NCBI GenBank assembly: GCA_031310005.1
Contig: CM062385.1
Span: 496,001-560,000 of the forward strand
Reading direction: 5' to 3'
DNA from: Dactylellina haptotyla
Lineage: Eukaryota > Ascomycota > Orbiliomycetes > Orbiliales > Orbiliaceae
DNA: 64,000 nucleotides
Part shown: in pieces, positions 36,722 to 48,981 of the stretch
Position numbering within the stretch: position 1 is the stretch's first letter
How the letters are laid out: every line of letters begins with the position of its first letter
Translations under genes and position numbers: made by a program
Notes under the pieces: model-generated
What the model was told of the DNA's origin: nothing
The model's database searches: none
What the model saw: only the letters and a program-made list of their open reading frames with translations

Positions 36722-38083
36722 TTGATGAACAGATGCTGTCAGGAGGTTGAGGTTGGCGGTGTTGAGGGCGGTTGTGTTGTTGGGACGTCGTCGAAGGTCA
36801 AGCTGTCCTCCAAAGCAAGCACCCGCAGTTCTGCGTGTAATATTTATTGGTAAAAACCACGATATCGAATCAAAGAGACCCGACAAGAAGTATATAACGA
36901 ACGGAGCTGAGAGCTGAAGCCAGCTGGGCAAACCAGACGCCGGGAGATCAAGGAGAGAATGCAAAATGTCAGCTTGCAGAGATCGCCATCTCTGAGGGCC
37001 AGAATGCAGCATCCAGACGCCAGCGGATTATATTTCACGCCACGATGCCGCGTTAGCGGTTCCAGCTGCTAAGCCCTGCCGGAGCCCGATGCTCTGAGCG
37101 ATATTCCACCTGCAATGCCGCTTTCACATGCGTCTTGCATGGGCCCTCGTCCGTCGTCCTGATCAAGAAAGAATACCACGTCCAACGCAACCAGTCCTAT
37201 TCTTGGCATCACTACGTGGGGCGGAGGACTCGTTACATATGAAACCCGGCTGTTATTGTGAAATATGGACTTTGCTGTTTTCAATTGCCCTGGGGCTCGC
37301 AGGGCGATTGGGGATGTTAAATATCGGCGATTTTCAGCTTTCTAGTTCCGAGCTTGAATGTAGCCTTGCGCTTCTGAGCCGCTACTAAGACTACATAATA
37401 GTTCGAACTCTTCTTGGTTCCTGCCATTTTCAAGTAGGCACCAAATTTATACTGACAATGTCTAAGGATAGCATTATTGGCGTCGATATCTGTGGATTGG
37501 TGGTTGCATTAGCTATTGAGGCCGACTAAATTTTGTATTAGGCTGGAGACTTTGACTATGGCACCTGAAATTTTCCTAATAGCTAACTTTAACCTATGGA
37601 GCCATTCGACGAGTTTACATCCTGGGCGATTGGCAAATTTCGTAGCATAACTCTCTAAGAAGCTTTTAATTGAAAAAAAACACGATAATAGTTTATTTTG
37701 ATATCGTCTGAGAAGAAGAAAACGCTCGAAGAAATAATATTCTATTCATAGCTTCTCGATGGGTGGTTCTCCTCTCTCTGTAACTTCTAAAGTCTAGACT
37801 GTAGGGTGTGTATATATCTAAATCGCATCTAACCAACCGTCCTTCTAGTCTTTATCTACGATTCCATCTTGTAAATTCGTGGGGTTACGCCGGTATCGCC
37901 AGGGAAAAAATATGACAAAAGAAAGAGCAAAACAGATACAATAGAATTCGTGCCCTCCAACCGAAAAACTTATCGATTGGATATTACGCCCCGTCTCTTA
38001 TCATCTCCCGTTTATAAAAGAAGTGGCTTCTAAAAAGCGGTTGATGTGGTTCCTTTTTTCTCTTATTGTGGTTGTCGGGGTGT
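36722..38083. other. Intergenic: dolichol kinase promoter and peroxidase 3' end
   Basis: A minus-strand open frame beginning with an ATG at 37012 overlaps the dolichol kinase start in another frame. It would be an upstream ORF if transcription starts that far away. No domain was seen in it. The 37400-38080 part is AT-rich and empty, and probably includes the peroxidase 3' UTR. Confidence 0.45.
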
Positions 38084-39280
38084 TTACTCGACGACCTTGA
38101 AGGACCATCGCTCCTCTTGCTTGAACGGCACACCGAGCTCGAAGAGCTTGCAGATGACGTCCGAGAAGTCCTTGAAGAACGCATCCTGGTCCTTGGCGTA
38201 CTTTTCGACGTACTTCTTGAATTCCTTGTCCTTGACTAGCGCCATGTCCGTGGGCAACATCATCAGGGTCTTGGATTTATCTTCATACTGGGCTGGGCCG
38301 TTCCACTTTCGCCAGTTCCACTTCTCGTCAACGAGGAGGCGGTAGAAGTCGTTGGTCAGCATGGTGGGGGAGTGGGTCCAGGGTCCGTCGAAGCCCGAAC
38401 GATCGGTGTGGCAGCGGCCGAGGGCGTGCGCGCCAGAGAGGGCGACGATTTCCTGGTCGTTGAAACCCATGCGGCCAAAGATGGCGCGGAGGTGCTTCTG
38501 CTCCTTGGTAGCGTCAGGGAGACGACCGTCTGGTGTACAGGCGCTGATGTCAGAGTCAGCGCGGCCGGGGCGCCATGGGATGGTCGGGCCGCCCATCTGC
38601 TGGAAGGCGCAGATACCGGCGAGGGTCCACAAGTCGGAGTAGGTGATCCATGGGAACTTGGCCTTGACGGGCTCGAGGAAGTCGCGGGCGGCCTTGAGGC
38701 CTGCGTTGGCACCATGGTCGGATTCGGGCTGGAATCTCATGGTGGCGCCGTTGCTGCCACCGGTCTTGGTTTCGACATCGTAGGTGCCGGAAGCGTGCCA
38801 AGCGAGGCGGACGAGGACCTGCAGCGGGAGCAGAATATTAGCAACCAATTGACGAAAATGCTGCCCGGGGGAGGCATTATAGTTTGAGAAGAAGAAAATA
38901 CTTACAGGACCGTAGCTGCCGTCATCGTAGTCCTCGTTCTCTTCCAATCTCTTGGCGACTGCCTCGTAGACCTTGATGTAGTCCTCCTTTGCTGGGACGA
39001 ACTCCTTTGGAGAGAAGCTGCCAGCCAGGTCGCCAAGCTGGCCGGTTGAGTAGAGATAGTAACCGCCACCACCAATAGCCGCAGCAAGAACACCGAAAAC
39101 CAGTCCACCGGACCCGCCAGACTTGGGAGCGGCTTCCGAGGAGTAGAATCGTCGGCCGTTCCTGCCTTGCTGTCTGGGCAATCTGGCGTGGGAGAGGGCG
39201 TTGGGTCGGACGTTGGGCTTCACGTGGGAGGCGCGAGCAGCAGCTCTCAAAAGGAGTCTGGTAGCTTGATTTGAGGCCAT
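38084..39280 (-). CDS. ccp1: Cytochrome c peroxidase, mitochondrial
   Basis: Reduces H2O2 to water with electrons from cytochrome c in the intermembrane space. Two exons (38906-39280 and 38084-38818) flank an 87-nt in-frame intron; removing it gives 369 residues. Residues 1-45 are Arg/Ser/Ala-rich (matrix targeting). A hydrophobic stretch [20 protein letters not shown] then makes the bipartite sorting signal used for the intermembrane space. Distal heme-pocket residues are Arg129, Trp132 and His133 in [13 protein letters not shown]. The proximal ligand is His256 in [10 protein letters not shown], followed by Trp272 (the radical Trp, [10 protein letters not shown]) and Asp316 ([13 protein letters not shown]). 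All six are offset from mature yeast enzyme numbering by the same 81 residues. The intron keeps the frame open, so an unspliced reading also looks like a protein; the splice is supported by the conserved [11 protein letters not shown] join. Confidence 0.97.
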   Translation of the reverse strand: MASNQATRLLLRAAARASHVKPNVRPNALSHARLPRQQGRNGRRFYSSEAAPKSGGSGGLVFGVLAAAIGGGGYYLYSTGQLGDLAGSFSPKEFVPAKEDYIKVYEAVAKRLEENEDYDDGSYGPVSIFFFSNYNASPGQHFRQLVANILLPLQVLVRLAWHASGTYDVETKTGGSNGATMRFQPESDHGANAGLKAARDFLEPVKAKFPWITYSDLWTLAGICAFQQMGGPTIPWRPGRADSDISACTPDGRLPDATKEQKHLRAIFGRMGFNDQEIVALSGAHALGRCHTDRSGFDGPWTHSPTMLTNDFYRLLVDEKWNWRKWNGPAQYEDKSKTLMMLPTDMALVKDKEFKKYVEKYAKDQDAFFKDFSDVICKLFELGVPFKQEERWSFKVVE

Positions 39281-40883
39281 TGTGAACTACTCGTACGATA
39301 GCTGTAGGGGTAGGAGAACGGTGAGGTCGGTGAGGTCTTGTCTTGGGGGTATATCAGCCGCGAGATAAGGGATGATAGCGAAGGACGAGTAGTGCGAATG
39401 AGGAGCTCGGTACGTTTTTTTGTAAACTTATATCGAACCGAGGCTTTTTTTTAATTCTAGCTCTAAACGAAGGATGTATCTTCACTTCTCGTCTAGTCCC
39501 GGCCTAACTGGAAAGAAAGAAAGAAAAAATTTCGTCACACGGAAGGGAAGGGGAAGTCAAGGAATGCAAAGAGCGCGGCCACAGGGCAGGGCAGATTATA
39601 TACGCTCCTGTGTCCCGAAGGGCAGGTGATTTGATTCGGGAATATTCCAATGCCAATCTACAAGTGTGTCTCCGTTTCATGTAGGGCACTTGGAAGCGGC
39701 GCTAGGACCCCGGCCAGGGAATCTGATAGCCAGGGCCTCCGTCCAGCGAGCCAACAAGAGGCCAGCAATTGATAATTCGCCGCCGGGTCTCGATCGCGAG
39801 GTTTGGGTAAGCACACGGTGGATTACATAATTGCGAGACACCTGGACCCTCTTGGAGTTCCACAAGGAACGCGCTCTCTAATTTTTGTTATTTTTGTAGA
39901 ACATCGACTCTCGTCGGGTGGACCCCTGCGAGAAGTATCGGATCAACAGTTATATCGAGACGGGTAGAACAGCTCCGATAGTAATCGAACTGTGCAGATT
40001 GCTCGCATGTAATATAATCCCGCCTGCAGGTGTGTGTGTTGGGCCCTTACAATTATTACGATCGGAGAACAAGTACACCGCTCGTACCCGTGCATGCCAG
40101 TTAAACCCAAACTTGTCAAATGCTCGAACAAGACTTAACAGTCCCGTTCAAAATGGAGGCATGTCTCGGAACGGTGGCCTTCGCGAGTCATGGCGTCGGC
40201 ACTAAACCCGCCCGGATGGCCAGCATATCGGAATTCTCCCTCGTAATAGGACATGCCCGGAGCTTTTTCGAAGACGAGACGAAGAAACGAAGATATAATA
40301 CTTTATTCGGACGTCCGCATGTATCATTCGAATCTGATTACTCTCCTATTGTTTCTTCGTCGAGATACTACCACCTACTCTGCGGTCCTGCAATTAATTT
40401 AATCTCAACCATGCTGCCATTGGGCAAAATCGCTCGCCCTCGGATCTGGAGAATGTATTCCCCGCACTCACAATCGGCTAGACTCGCTGTCCGGGGTCGC
40501 TACACTGCTAGTTAAAAAAAACACACAGACGGAAGAAGAACGAGTGAGATAGAGCAATTAATATCGATGGTATCATTATATCTTGTCATTTCGTAAAGTA
40601 GCACTGAAAAAAAGAACGAGTGAATAATCGTACATTAGTCGGCCTCAGCCGGTGGCTCAAACGCCCGCCTGCTAACAATGATGAAGGAATATTATAACAT
40701 CCTGAGCTGAGAAGCCCGCTGCTCGCTGTGCGTATTACAACTGTAGAAGCCTCAAAGGGAGGCGGAAATCCAAACGACAGGGCGAAAAGGTGAAGCATCC
40801 GTTTCAAGCCCAGGTATCCGGTACCCCACTGGTACCCCAATAATAAGAATAAGGGATTAATGCAAGGGCAGCCGTCACAATCC
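39281..40883. other. Intergenic: peroxidase promoter, otherwise empty
   Basis: The first 150 bp are the probable peroxidase promoter and leader. A 131-codon plus-strand open frame near 40120-40515 has no domain or helpful neighbours and is treated as chance. Confidence 0.45.
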
Positions 40884-42430
40884 TCATCCGATGATCTGGC
40901 CACCCTGATTCTTGTAGATTACCCGGTTGATATGATCGCGCCATCCTTGCCACGCTCGCTCGTTCAGGCCTAATTGATGTCAACCAACGTTAGCGGGTGT
41001 CTACAACACAACACATCCGTTTCCAACAAAGTGAAACGGGTAACATACCGTAGACGATGGCATCGATGAGGCCTTGGATAACGATGCCTAAAATTTTTAG
41101 TATCAAGATTAGCGGCCATTCTTTACTAGGCTATTGATTGAATACGATGGCACTTACAGCTCTTGTCAAGAATCGTAACCCACAACGGTGCCCTCAAGCC
41201 GGTCACCCCCTGGTATATCCGAATGGACGTCGGACACGCCCAGATGATTGCATACGCCAACGGATACACCATCATCTTCTTTGCGATCCTCTTCAGCTGG
41301 TCCGCATTCAGCGGCTGGTTCTGCCCGTGTGACATGCTCGCACTGTTAAACACCACTCGCTGGCTGTAACTAGAAACCTCTCCGCTCTCGTACGCTGGCG
41401 GATCCCCCGCTGTCCTCCCGATGGTGCCAATAGTGTGCCGTTTTTGAGATTGGCTCACGGTCACCAAAATGACAGAGGTATCAGCTACATCGTCACTGGG
41501 GATAGGATTTCGATCTTCCATGTCCCACTTACGTGCTTTCCGGACAATCATGTACAGTCGAGCGTAGATTATGGCGATGGCGATGACGATTATCCACCGC
41601 GGGATAAAGTTGACCAGGAGCCGGTTCATATCGCTTGTAAGCCAGCACCAGCCGCCTATAGTGATAAATATTGTTAGCAAACTAGTACATATTGAGGATA
41701 TGTGGGGGAGATGTACGTACCGATATATCCATATCCTACAACGGCCTGGCAAACAACAGCGATAATAATCGACACAATCCAGGGTGGAAGCCATGGTATC
41801 CATACGTGTGTTTGCATGAAATGCGACGCAGCCTTAAAATTTCCGAGGATTATATAGGTGACAATAGCCTATTGTCATGACATTAGTACACACTCGACTG
41901 ACAATCGCTTCCTAAGTAAAACACTCACAATGATCAAAATCCACCAGTCCGCTGTTCGCCACAATATCGATTAGCCGTGGGAGGTCTTTCCCGTGATAGA
42001 TATCAGAAATACTTACTCTGCACGACGAAAACCTGCGTTAAGAATCCATTTACAGTGCAAGTCATCTTATTTTCCGGCAACGCCAGATCGTCACCACCGA
42101 TGTGGTAACCCGACGAAAACATGAAATTCACGGCCATGAGGAAATCCGACACCGCCAGGCCGAGGATCAGTTGATGCCTGTAGGAGCGTAGTTCTTTGAT
42201 ACACTACCACCATTTTGTGTTAGTACCACATCGTCTACGTTGAAATAAGATCTTGACTGGAAAAATAGTGTGCAACTTACTGCATAACTCAGCATCACCC
42301 AACCGGCGCCTAGGGCTGAAGACAGCGCAACAGCAAAGAGAACCTGGTTCAACACTCTGTCACCCCAGGCGGTGGCTGGCGCCGCAAGCGCGCCAGATCT
42401 CCTGTCGAGCAGATCAGGAAGCATCATCAT
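40884..42430 (-). CDS. Seven-transmembrane receptor, Git3/cAMP-receptor-like GPCR
   Basis: A plasma-membrane G-protein-coupled receptor. Seven exons: 42281-42430, 42017-42203, 41929-41951, 41721-41868, 41158-41655, 41049-41087 and 40884-40969. They give 1131 nt, or 376 residues. The start is the first in-frame ATG after a possible 5' UTR intron, giving MMMLPDLLDRRSG. Helix 1 ends LSYACIKELRSYRHQ, and helix 2 is LILGLAVSDFLMAVNF. Helix 3 is NGFLTQVFVVQTDWWILII, preceded by the TCTV cysteine. Helices 4-5 lie in exon 4 and the start of exon 5 (VSIIIAVVCQAVVGYGYIGG, then RWIIVIAIAIIYARLYMIV). A third cytoplasmic loop of about 85 residues follows, rich in Ser/Thr. The helix 6-7 part is KKMMVYPLAYAIIWACP and IVIQGLIDAIVYGLNERAW, typical of Git3/Gpr1 or Crl receptors. 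The ligand is unknown. Exon 3 is only 23 nt. Confidence 0.88.
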
Positions 42431-45400
42431 GAGATTTGCATCGCCGATAGAGACTAATAAACTTAAAAACGACGACAACTGTCACCAAAACGTAATGAAA
42501 ATCGTTTGGTGCGCTCTTTCGGAACTTCTACAAGTTGAATTTCTATTAGATAATTATTAAGTAAAAGGTTGAGAAAACGGAGAAAATAAGGTTGGGTGTG
42601 TTAAAAAAGAGGCAGTAGGGGCGTTCGTATGTGTAATAGGGAAGACATGTCACTTACCACTACCTTGAATCGCACGTGTGCACAGGTGTCCAATGTCTTT
42701 GGCTACAGCGCTCTACTTTTAGACGGAGTGACAACTTGCAGCTTTCCTTACGGGAAAGAGTTTCTTGAAAAGGGTACTCGTGGGTGTTAATCCGCTATGC
42801 TTAAAGGGAGCAAAGATCTCACTCCTTCAATGTGGAAATATGCAATGCGGGATGCCCTGAGGTAAAATTATTACCAAAGTGAAAAAAAAAACTATTATAT
42901 GAGAAACCGAAGAAACCAGAGTGATGCTTGAAAAGTGAAGAAAGAGGTTGACGTAAATTTGCAAAAACATTTACGTAAATATTCTCCTAGACCCTTTATA
43001 AAACTATCGCCTTCCTTCGGGAAGTAAAAAAAGCACCATGGTCGTTCATCAACCCCCTCCAAAACCTCGTTCATCGGAACAGGCGGTTCCTTGCAGACCA
43101 GGTACATGTACAGAGGCATGAGCATAATTTACCGTTTCTTTCTTTTTTCGCCAACATGTCCGAGAGAACGGATAAGCTTTGGCCACTGAAAACAGCAAGA
43201 AAGAAGGAAAGAAAATACAAATCTTCGCAAGTGCCCCCCCTCCATGGTGCATTGCGAAAGGCGGGCCAAAACTTTGTTTTTTCTCCCGGGTGGGTTCCTG
43301 ACGCTGTGGAGGTCTACCTCTGGATTCACCATAAATATCAAGCACGACAGGTTAAAACTCGCCAAGGATTCAAGCTGAACGAAAGCTTAGATCAACGAGT
43401 GATCGCTGAGGAGGAAAGAATAAAGGGCTGGTGGGGCTATTATTCTTGAGCATGGGGCCACGAGCAGCCTTCACTTCAAAGGTGTGCATATGAACCTCAA
43501 ACAGCCAGGGTAAATCTTTATGTTTGGTGGTTCGATCTTGATTTTTCCACGGCGCATATCGGTATTTGATAAACCGCCATCACCAGGTGCAAACTCATAC
43601 AGCCAAGCGAAAAGAAGAAAAATTGTTTATCAGAGAGTGTGTTAAGAGAACCAGAATCTTGCATGTTAGGCCGACAGCTGTTCGCATGCAATGGATCGTA
43701 AATGGGCTGAAAATTTCGAAACTTCTCTGCCTGAGAGAAACAAGGCACTTAGAGGGTGGAAAAAGAAATCCGCCATAAATGGATAGACCGCAACAGACGG
43801 TCCTGACAGAATGACAGTTCTATCAGCCTGCATGTCCGCGCTTTCGCCAAATGTAGGTAAAAAAGTGGTGGCACAAAAGGCTTTCGCCAAAATATTCTCC
43901 TTTTCTTATTTTCCTTCCCGCGCGATTTGCAGGTTTATTACTTCATTCTGCAGTTCGAGCGTTCGCAACTCATCCCCCCATGTTCTCTTCAACCTTCCCT
44001 CTATTTTCGTGAACTTCAAATGATATAGTCCTACAGTACCTGAATCAAGTGTCTTGCGTGGCTCGCCTGCACCCCTCTTCCCTACAGACGATAAGACGAA
44101 TGAAACTTTCAGGAAACCTCCTTCCGGGCTAATTCGTGATAATTTAAGAAAAAAGCCTTCGCCTATTCGAAATCTTTTGTTGTGCTTGATCTCCGCGGGA
44201 TCAGGAATTTAGACGAATATAATTGGTGAGTCTCGTCCGACATTGTTTTTGGGGTAGCTAAGCAATAGTGGAGCAACTAGCTTTAACCTCAAGAACATGG
44301 CTGTGTGTAACAAAAGGCGAAACTCAAGGTGTAAAATATGGAGCCGTCAAGTATCTGCAAAAGCATTCGAGTATTCCAAGACTTTCGAGGTACGGCCGCA
44401 TCCTTCAGCGGACCCGCAGGAGCCGGGAGCCTAGGGTCTGTAAAAGGCTTGGTTAGCCATGTCCAAGCGAGTTACGGTGATGCGAAGGGTTGATACCCCT
44501 GGAAAACCGCCACCTTGAGGTAATCCGTGGAGAAACATTATTCAATATCAAGATAGAGATCTCTTCTGTCGTTATCATGAGATCGGGAACCCAGAATTCC
44601 TTGTTTCTCCCCCACGCGCAACACACGCTCCGGCAAATGCCATTGGTCGGGTGGGCAGATTCCCTTGGGGTTGTGGGTTCCGCCGCCTGTCCTTGCAATT
44701 TTTGGTCAAACAATTGAGGGGGACGGCGAACATTCAAGCCTTCGCCCATTTCATCCCGTCTCGACGCCAAGATGGCCCTGCAAGATAAGACCACTCCATA
44801 TTCCCCTTCATATCGGGCGAAGGTGATCACAATAGCGGTATATAACGATATCGAATAAATTTCCAAAAAGCCTCCAAGAATTTCGACCTCAGACCTCCTA
44901 CCAAGCCACTCGACCTCCTAAACGGCCAAGCCTGCATCGGTAGTCTCGAAGTGTGTTCCGCTGCAAGGTTTCGCGATCCAAGTTTGGGATGGGTGGTAAT
45001 CCGGTGCAGTGGCAGTTCCGTAGCTTTGGACACACCTGCAACCACATCTATAGCTTCGGCGACAGCCTACTCGCTTCTTTTTCCACGGTTGGAGAATCTC
45101 TGCACTGTTTCATGCACGCTACCGTATCTGTCCAGTCCGGCGCAGCATCGCAGGTCGAAAGTCTGAGATTCTTGGCTTCGTCATTTTCACCTTCAAGCTT
45201 GTTATGCACAACCTGAAGCTTGTACTTGTACATATTTGTAGAGATTGCAGAGAAATAGAGATGTCCAAATTTAAATCATTTTATTTTTCGATGTTCTTTT
45301 TGTTTTTGCCACCCTTCGCCTCTCGGCTGCCTGACTGGCTTGTCTCCCGAGATGTCCATAAACAGTAGATCTCGGAAATATACCTTCCAGCCGATGGCGT

Positions 45401-48400
45401 TCACAAACATGCGCTTGCACTTTGTGAACGTCCGAACCTCGACAGAACAAACATCCCCCCTCTAAATTAAGACATTCTCACTCGCAGCAGAAAAAGCCTC
45501 ACATTTCGGAAGTCACGCCTCCCGGATCTTCGAGAAAGTAGAGTTATTCTCATCTGTCGATACTGATAATCTGCACACTGGGCTTCGTTATATCCGGTCC
45601 ATTTTAACCCCCAAAGCTAACTGGACCCCTGATACGCACATCAAGCGCGCACCACCCTCCTCCAAGATGCCCTGCAAGCCGCAAGCATGGCCGATGCTCG
45701 ATTGGTTCCAGTGTAAATTCGAGCTTGCAGCTGGAGAGGAAGAAGCAAACAGAGTACGGACCATCTGGTTGCAGATTATTAGAACCCAGGATTTCGTAGA
45801 GACCGACACTCTGATAACGAGCGTTAATTAGTAAGGAGCGAAAACCTTCAAAAACAGCCGTTAAATCGAAATGATGCAGTCAGCTGTCCTCTCGTGATTA
45901 AAATCCGGGGGAGATGCCAAGTCTGCAAGCTAATCGTGGCTTTCTCTGTGTGATATAAAGCGTAGAGCGAAATCCGAGCCGCCCGGAGCCGACCATCACA
46001 CCGAGCATGTATACGTATAGAATTTGAAGCTCTCTATCTTTTTTCTTTAATTGTCTGTATAGAGGTGAGATGATAACTTCACCCCGCATTCCCTCCTCTC
46101 TTCGCTAAAGATAAACTGATCTGTTGTTTCAGTTTGGATTGCTTGCATTGGATTACCATAGTAAACTCGAGATCGGCCTCACTCGTTTGCAGCTGACATA
46201 TGGATGATCGACAAAACGGACGGGAGTAACAACGTCACCGTTAACAGCCGTGTTAAAACGCTTCCCTACGATCGTACGAAAAGAAGAAGTTAATGTGGAA
46301 CTAACTGTTTGATGTGCGCTGTGATTCGCTGGGAACGCACCCCGGGGCGAGTTTCCGAGTTTCTTCTTGTTTTCTTACTTTTTCTTATTTCCATATTATG
46401 AACTGGTGCTTAATGTATGTTTCATTGCCTAGGGAGCTTGATTTTCCTTGATATTGCTTGCCCAACCCCAGTCCGAGCTATCTACCATCTCACGCGAGCG
46501 TCTTTCTATGGCTATGATCAACACAGTTTTTTGTGGCTGTCATGTTGTGTCCGACACCCTGCTGTCAAGAGGTTTCTGTTGACGCCAGGATTGCTGATGC
46601 GGAAATTTTTTGAACACGGGACTAGGGCCATGCAATTGGGGGGCCTTGTTGATAAGAAGGCATGCAAATTTTGTGCATACGCTGTATTGTATATAAAACT
46701 CGTCGGCTACCGTGCCCACCAATTCGAAATTTTCACCTTCTTTGAATGGTCGAATCTCGCGACGGGCCGTCGGCCTTCTTTTCTCTAATTGTCTAATGGT
46801 CCGAAATCTTACCAACTATACCTATATTGTGTACTGGTGCAATATCACACGATTACGCATGGTGGAGATTGTTACCGGAGAAAAGTACCTTTTGGAGGCT
46901 GCCAAAAGTTGCCGTTTCGGTTTCTCGAATAATCTTATGATATAAAATACACTTAGGTGGCGAAAACGGTGGTTGCTTCTAAAACGCTCAAGCACAAGTC
47001 GGTTGCGAGAGTGGAGATTCACGGAACGACTGATATCTTTTTTCTTATTCCCGATGGAAGGTGTACAGAAGGCGTACGCAGCTGACTCCTAATGTACTAC
47101 GGAGTTCAAAGATATATGTTGATGTGGATACTGACTTCGTTGGGCTGAACATAACGTTGACTTCTGAAGGCTGGGGATGGGACCGGGAGATGCGAAAAAT
47201 ATATATATTCAGCCTACGATGGCGCCTCCTATTTATTGCAAATGTCGGCACGAGCTATCAGTTTTGATGCAAACAAGTGTGGATGGGTGGGTATCGAGAT
47301 CAGGCGATGGGATCGAGTATCGGATTCGATAGGGACATCGTGGGAGCTAATAGAACTGTATTAATCAATTTTGATTTCGTTCTCAGCCTCTACGAAGAAT
47401 CATTGGCTCTGGTTCATCGAGCGCAGTGAACATGGAATCTTCGCACTTCTGTTTGTGGAGACCGAGCGTACTCTTATTGCCACCCATTATGAAGCAAGTC
47501 TATACTCAGTAGGGGGTGTTTGGTCTAGCAAGACCGAGCGGGAGTCACATATTCACCGAGTTCTCTGAACTAGATAGCGATGTTATGCATACTGTCCGTA
47601 AGAATATAGAATCAGTATGATGTTGTGATAATCAGGCATATCCACGCTCTATTCGTATGCCTTTCAGTGGCCGGATACGAGATCACTCTGCTCTTTATTA
47701 TCGTCTTTATCTAAGAAAATACATGGAATGGATTCTTCAGCTATTTGTCGGAACTTGTGCGACATGATAGTAAAAAGCTGAGCCTAATACCGATATGAAA
47801 ACCCGCATACGATGAAGATTCACCATGCAATTACGAGATCTATAAGTCGGTCCAAAAGTTACTCAGGAATCTGATAGTCTAACCGTGTTAATAGCGTGTA
47901 AATCTGATCTTTGACCAAAGGTAGTCATGTATTGGGGCATTTCCGATCGTGGTCTAGGAGAGTGTTCAAGTCAATATTTGGATGTACATGATTACGTAAA
48001 AGATATTAGCTAGACATTAGTGATGAAAGGATACTTGTGATATGTGCTAAGGGAGACGGGATCCAGAGAATCGGAATATTGGTTCGCAAGAGTTAGTTTG
48101 TTTATTGTTTTGATGTCTCCGCTTTCAATTCTATCCCAAAAAAGAATCTGGAATCCAAACATTCAAACTAGAATTCTATTATATCGGCGTAGGTAAGTTT
48201 GGACTACTGGGGTTCAGTATCTGGTTTCTCTTAGAGTAAGCATACTACGAAATGCACTAATGTTCAAATGTTTTCACCGAATTTCCTTTGCCTTCGATAG
48301 TGTTCGAAAATATACGGGTTTTAACGAGTATTGTAACCCATATTTGCCTTAGAATCTACGGAGGATCGACAATAGGCTAGTTCCCTAAAGAAAGCGAAAA

Positions 48401-48981
48401 TATGGCCATGGTGAGCTATGAAAAAGAAAGGTTCTGGATAGTTGCATAAGGGAGGATATCTAAAGAATATACTTCTAGATTATAGGGTAAGAATATCACG
48501 GAGAGAACATAAACATCTCCAATCTGCGTTAATAAAAGAATATTTAAAGTAGGATAATATAAAAACCATTGCAAAGGATTTTGCTGCAGAGAAGCACAAG
48601 CAATACAAAACAAGAGAAAGGAGAAAAGTGGCTGGGAGAAGGATTTGCTTTACCGGAACAGGAGGGTGTCTGATCTTACCTGACAAGTTAAGACAAATAT
48701 ATTAAGGAAATGTAGAGTTAAGGAAATTAAAAATATTCTACATGTATCGTGCTAAATCATTACGGCCTCGTTTCTCACCTGGTTTATGCAACCTTGACAC
48801 GAATTGCAACCAAATATATTGACAAATAAATAATTCTCATATTTTGTACGCATCACTATCCTCTCCGCCTTTGGTCACAACGACCAATCTCTAAATAATA
48901 TAGTTTAACGACCGTTCTTCTGAACAGTCGGTCTGGGCCCAAGGACCCCAGACTGCCCATAACGACCAACCAGATTGTTCT
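42431..48981. other. 6.5-kb stretch with no recognised gene
   Basis: No conserved protein, RNA gene or terminal repeats were recognised on either strand. Open frames are short (up to about 140 codons) and overlap. A possible 5' UTR splice donor for the receptor lies near 42660 (minus). A short minus-strand frame at 42895-43125 (76 codons) has some protein-like composition but no family. From about 47560 to 48780 the sequence is AT-rich with frequent stops, as in old mutated repeat DNA. Confidence 0.4.

Noticed and set aside
38819-38905. Continuous reading through the cytochrome c peroxidase gene as one exon
   Set aside because: The 87-nt segment has GT and AG ends and is in frame by chance. 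Keeping it would insert 29 non-conserved residues into the conserved [11 protein letters not shown] join.
40120-40515. 131-codon plus-strand frame between the peroxidase and receptor genes
   Set aside because: No motif and no matching signals. Its length is within chance for this much sequence.
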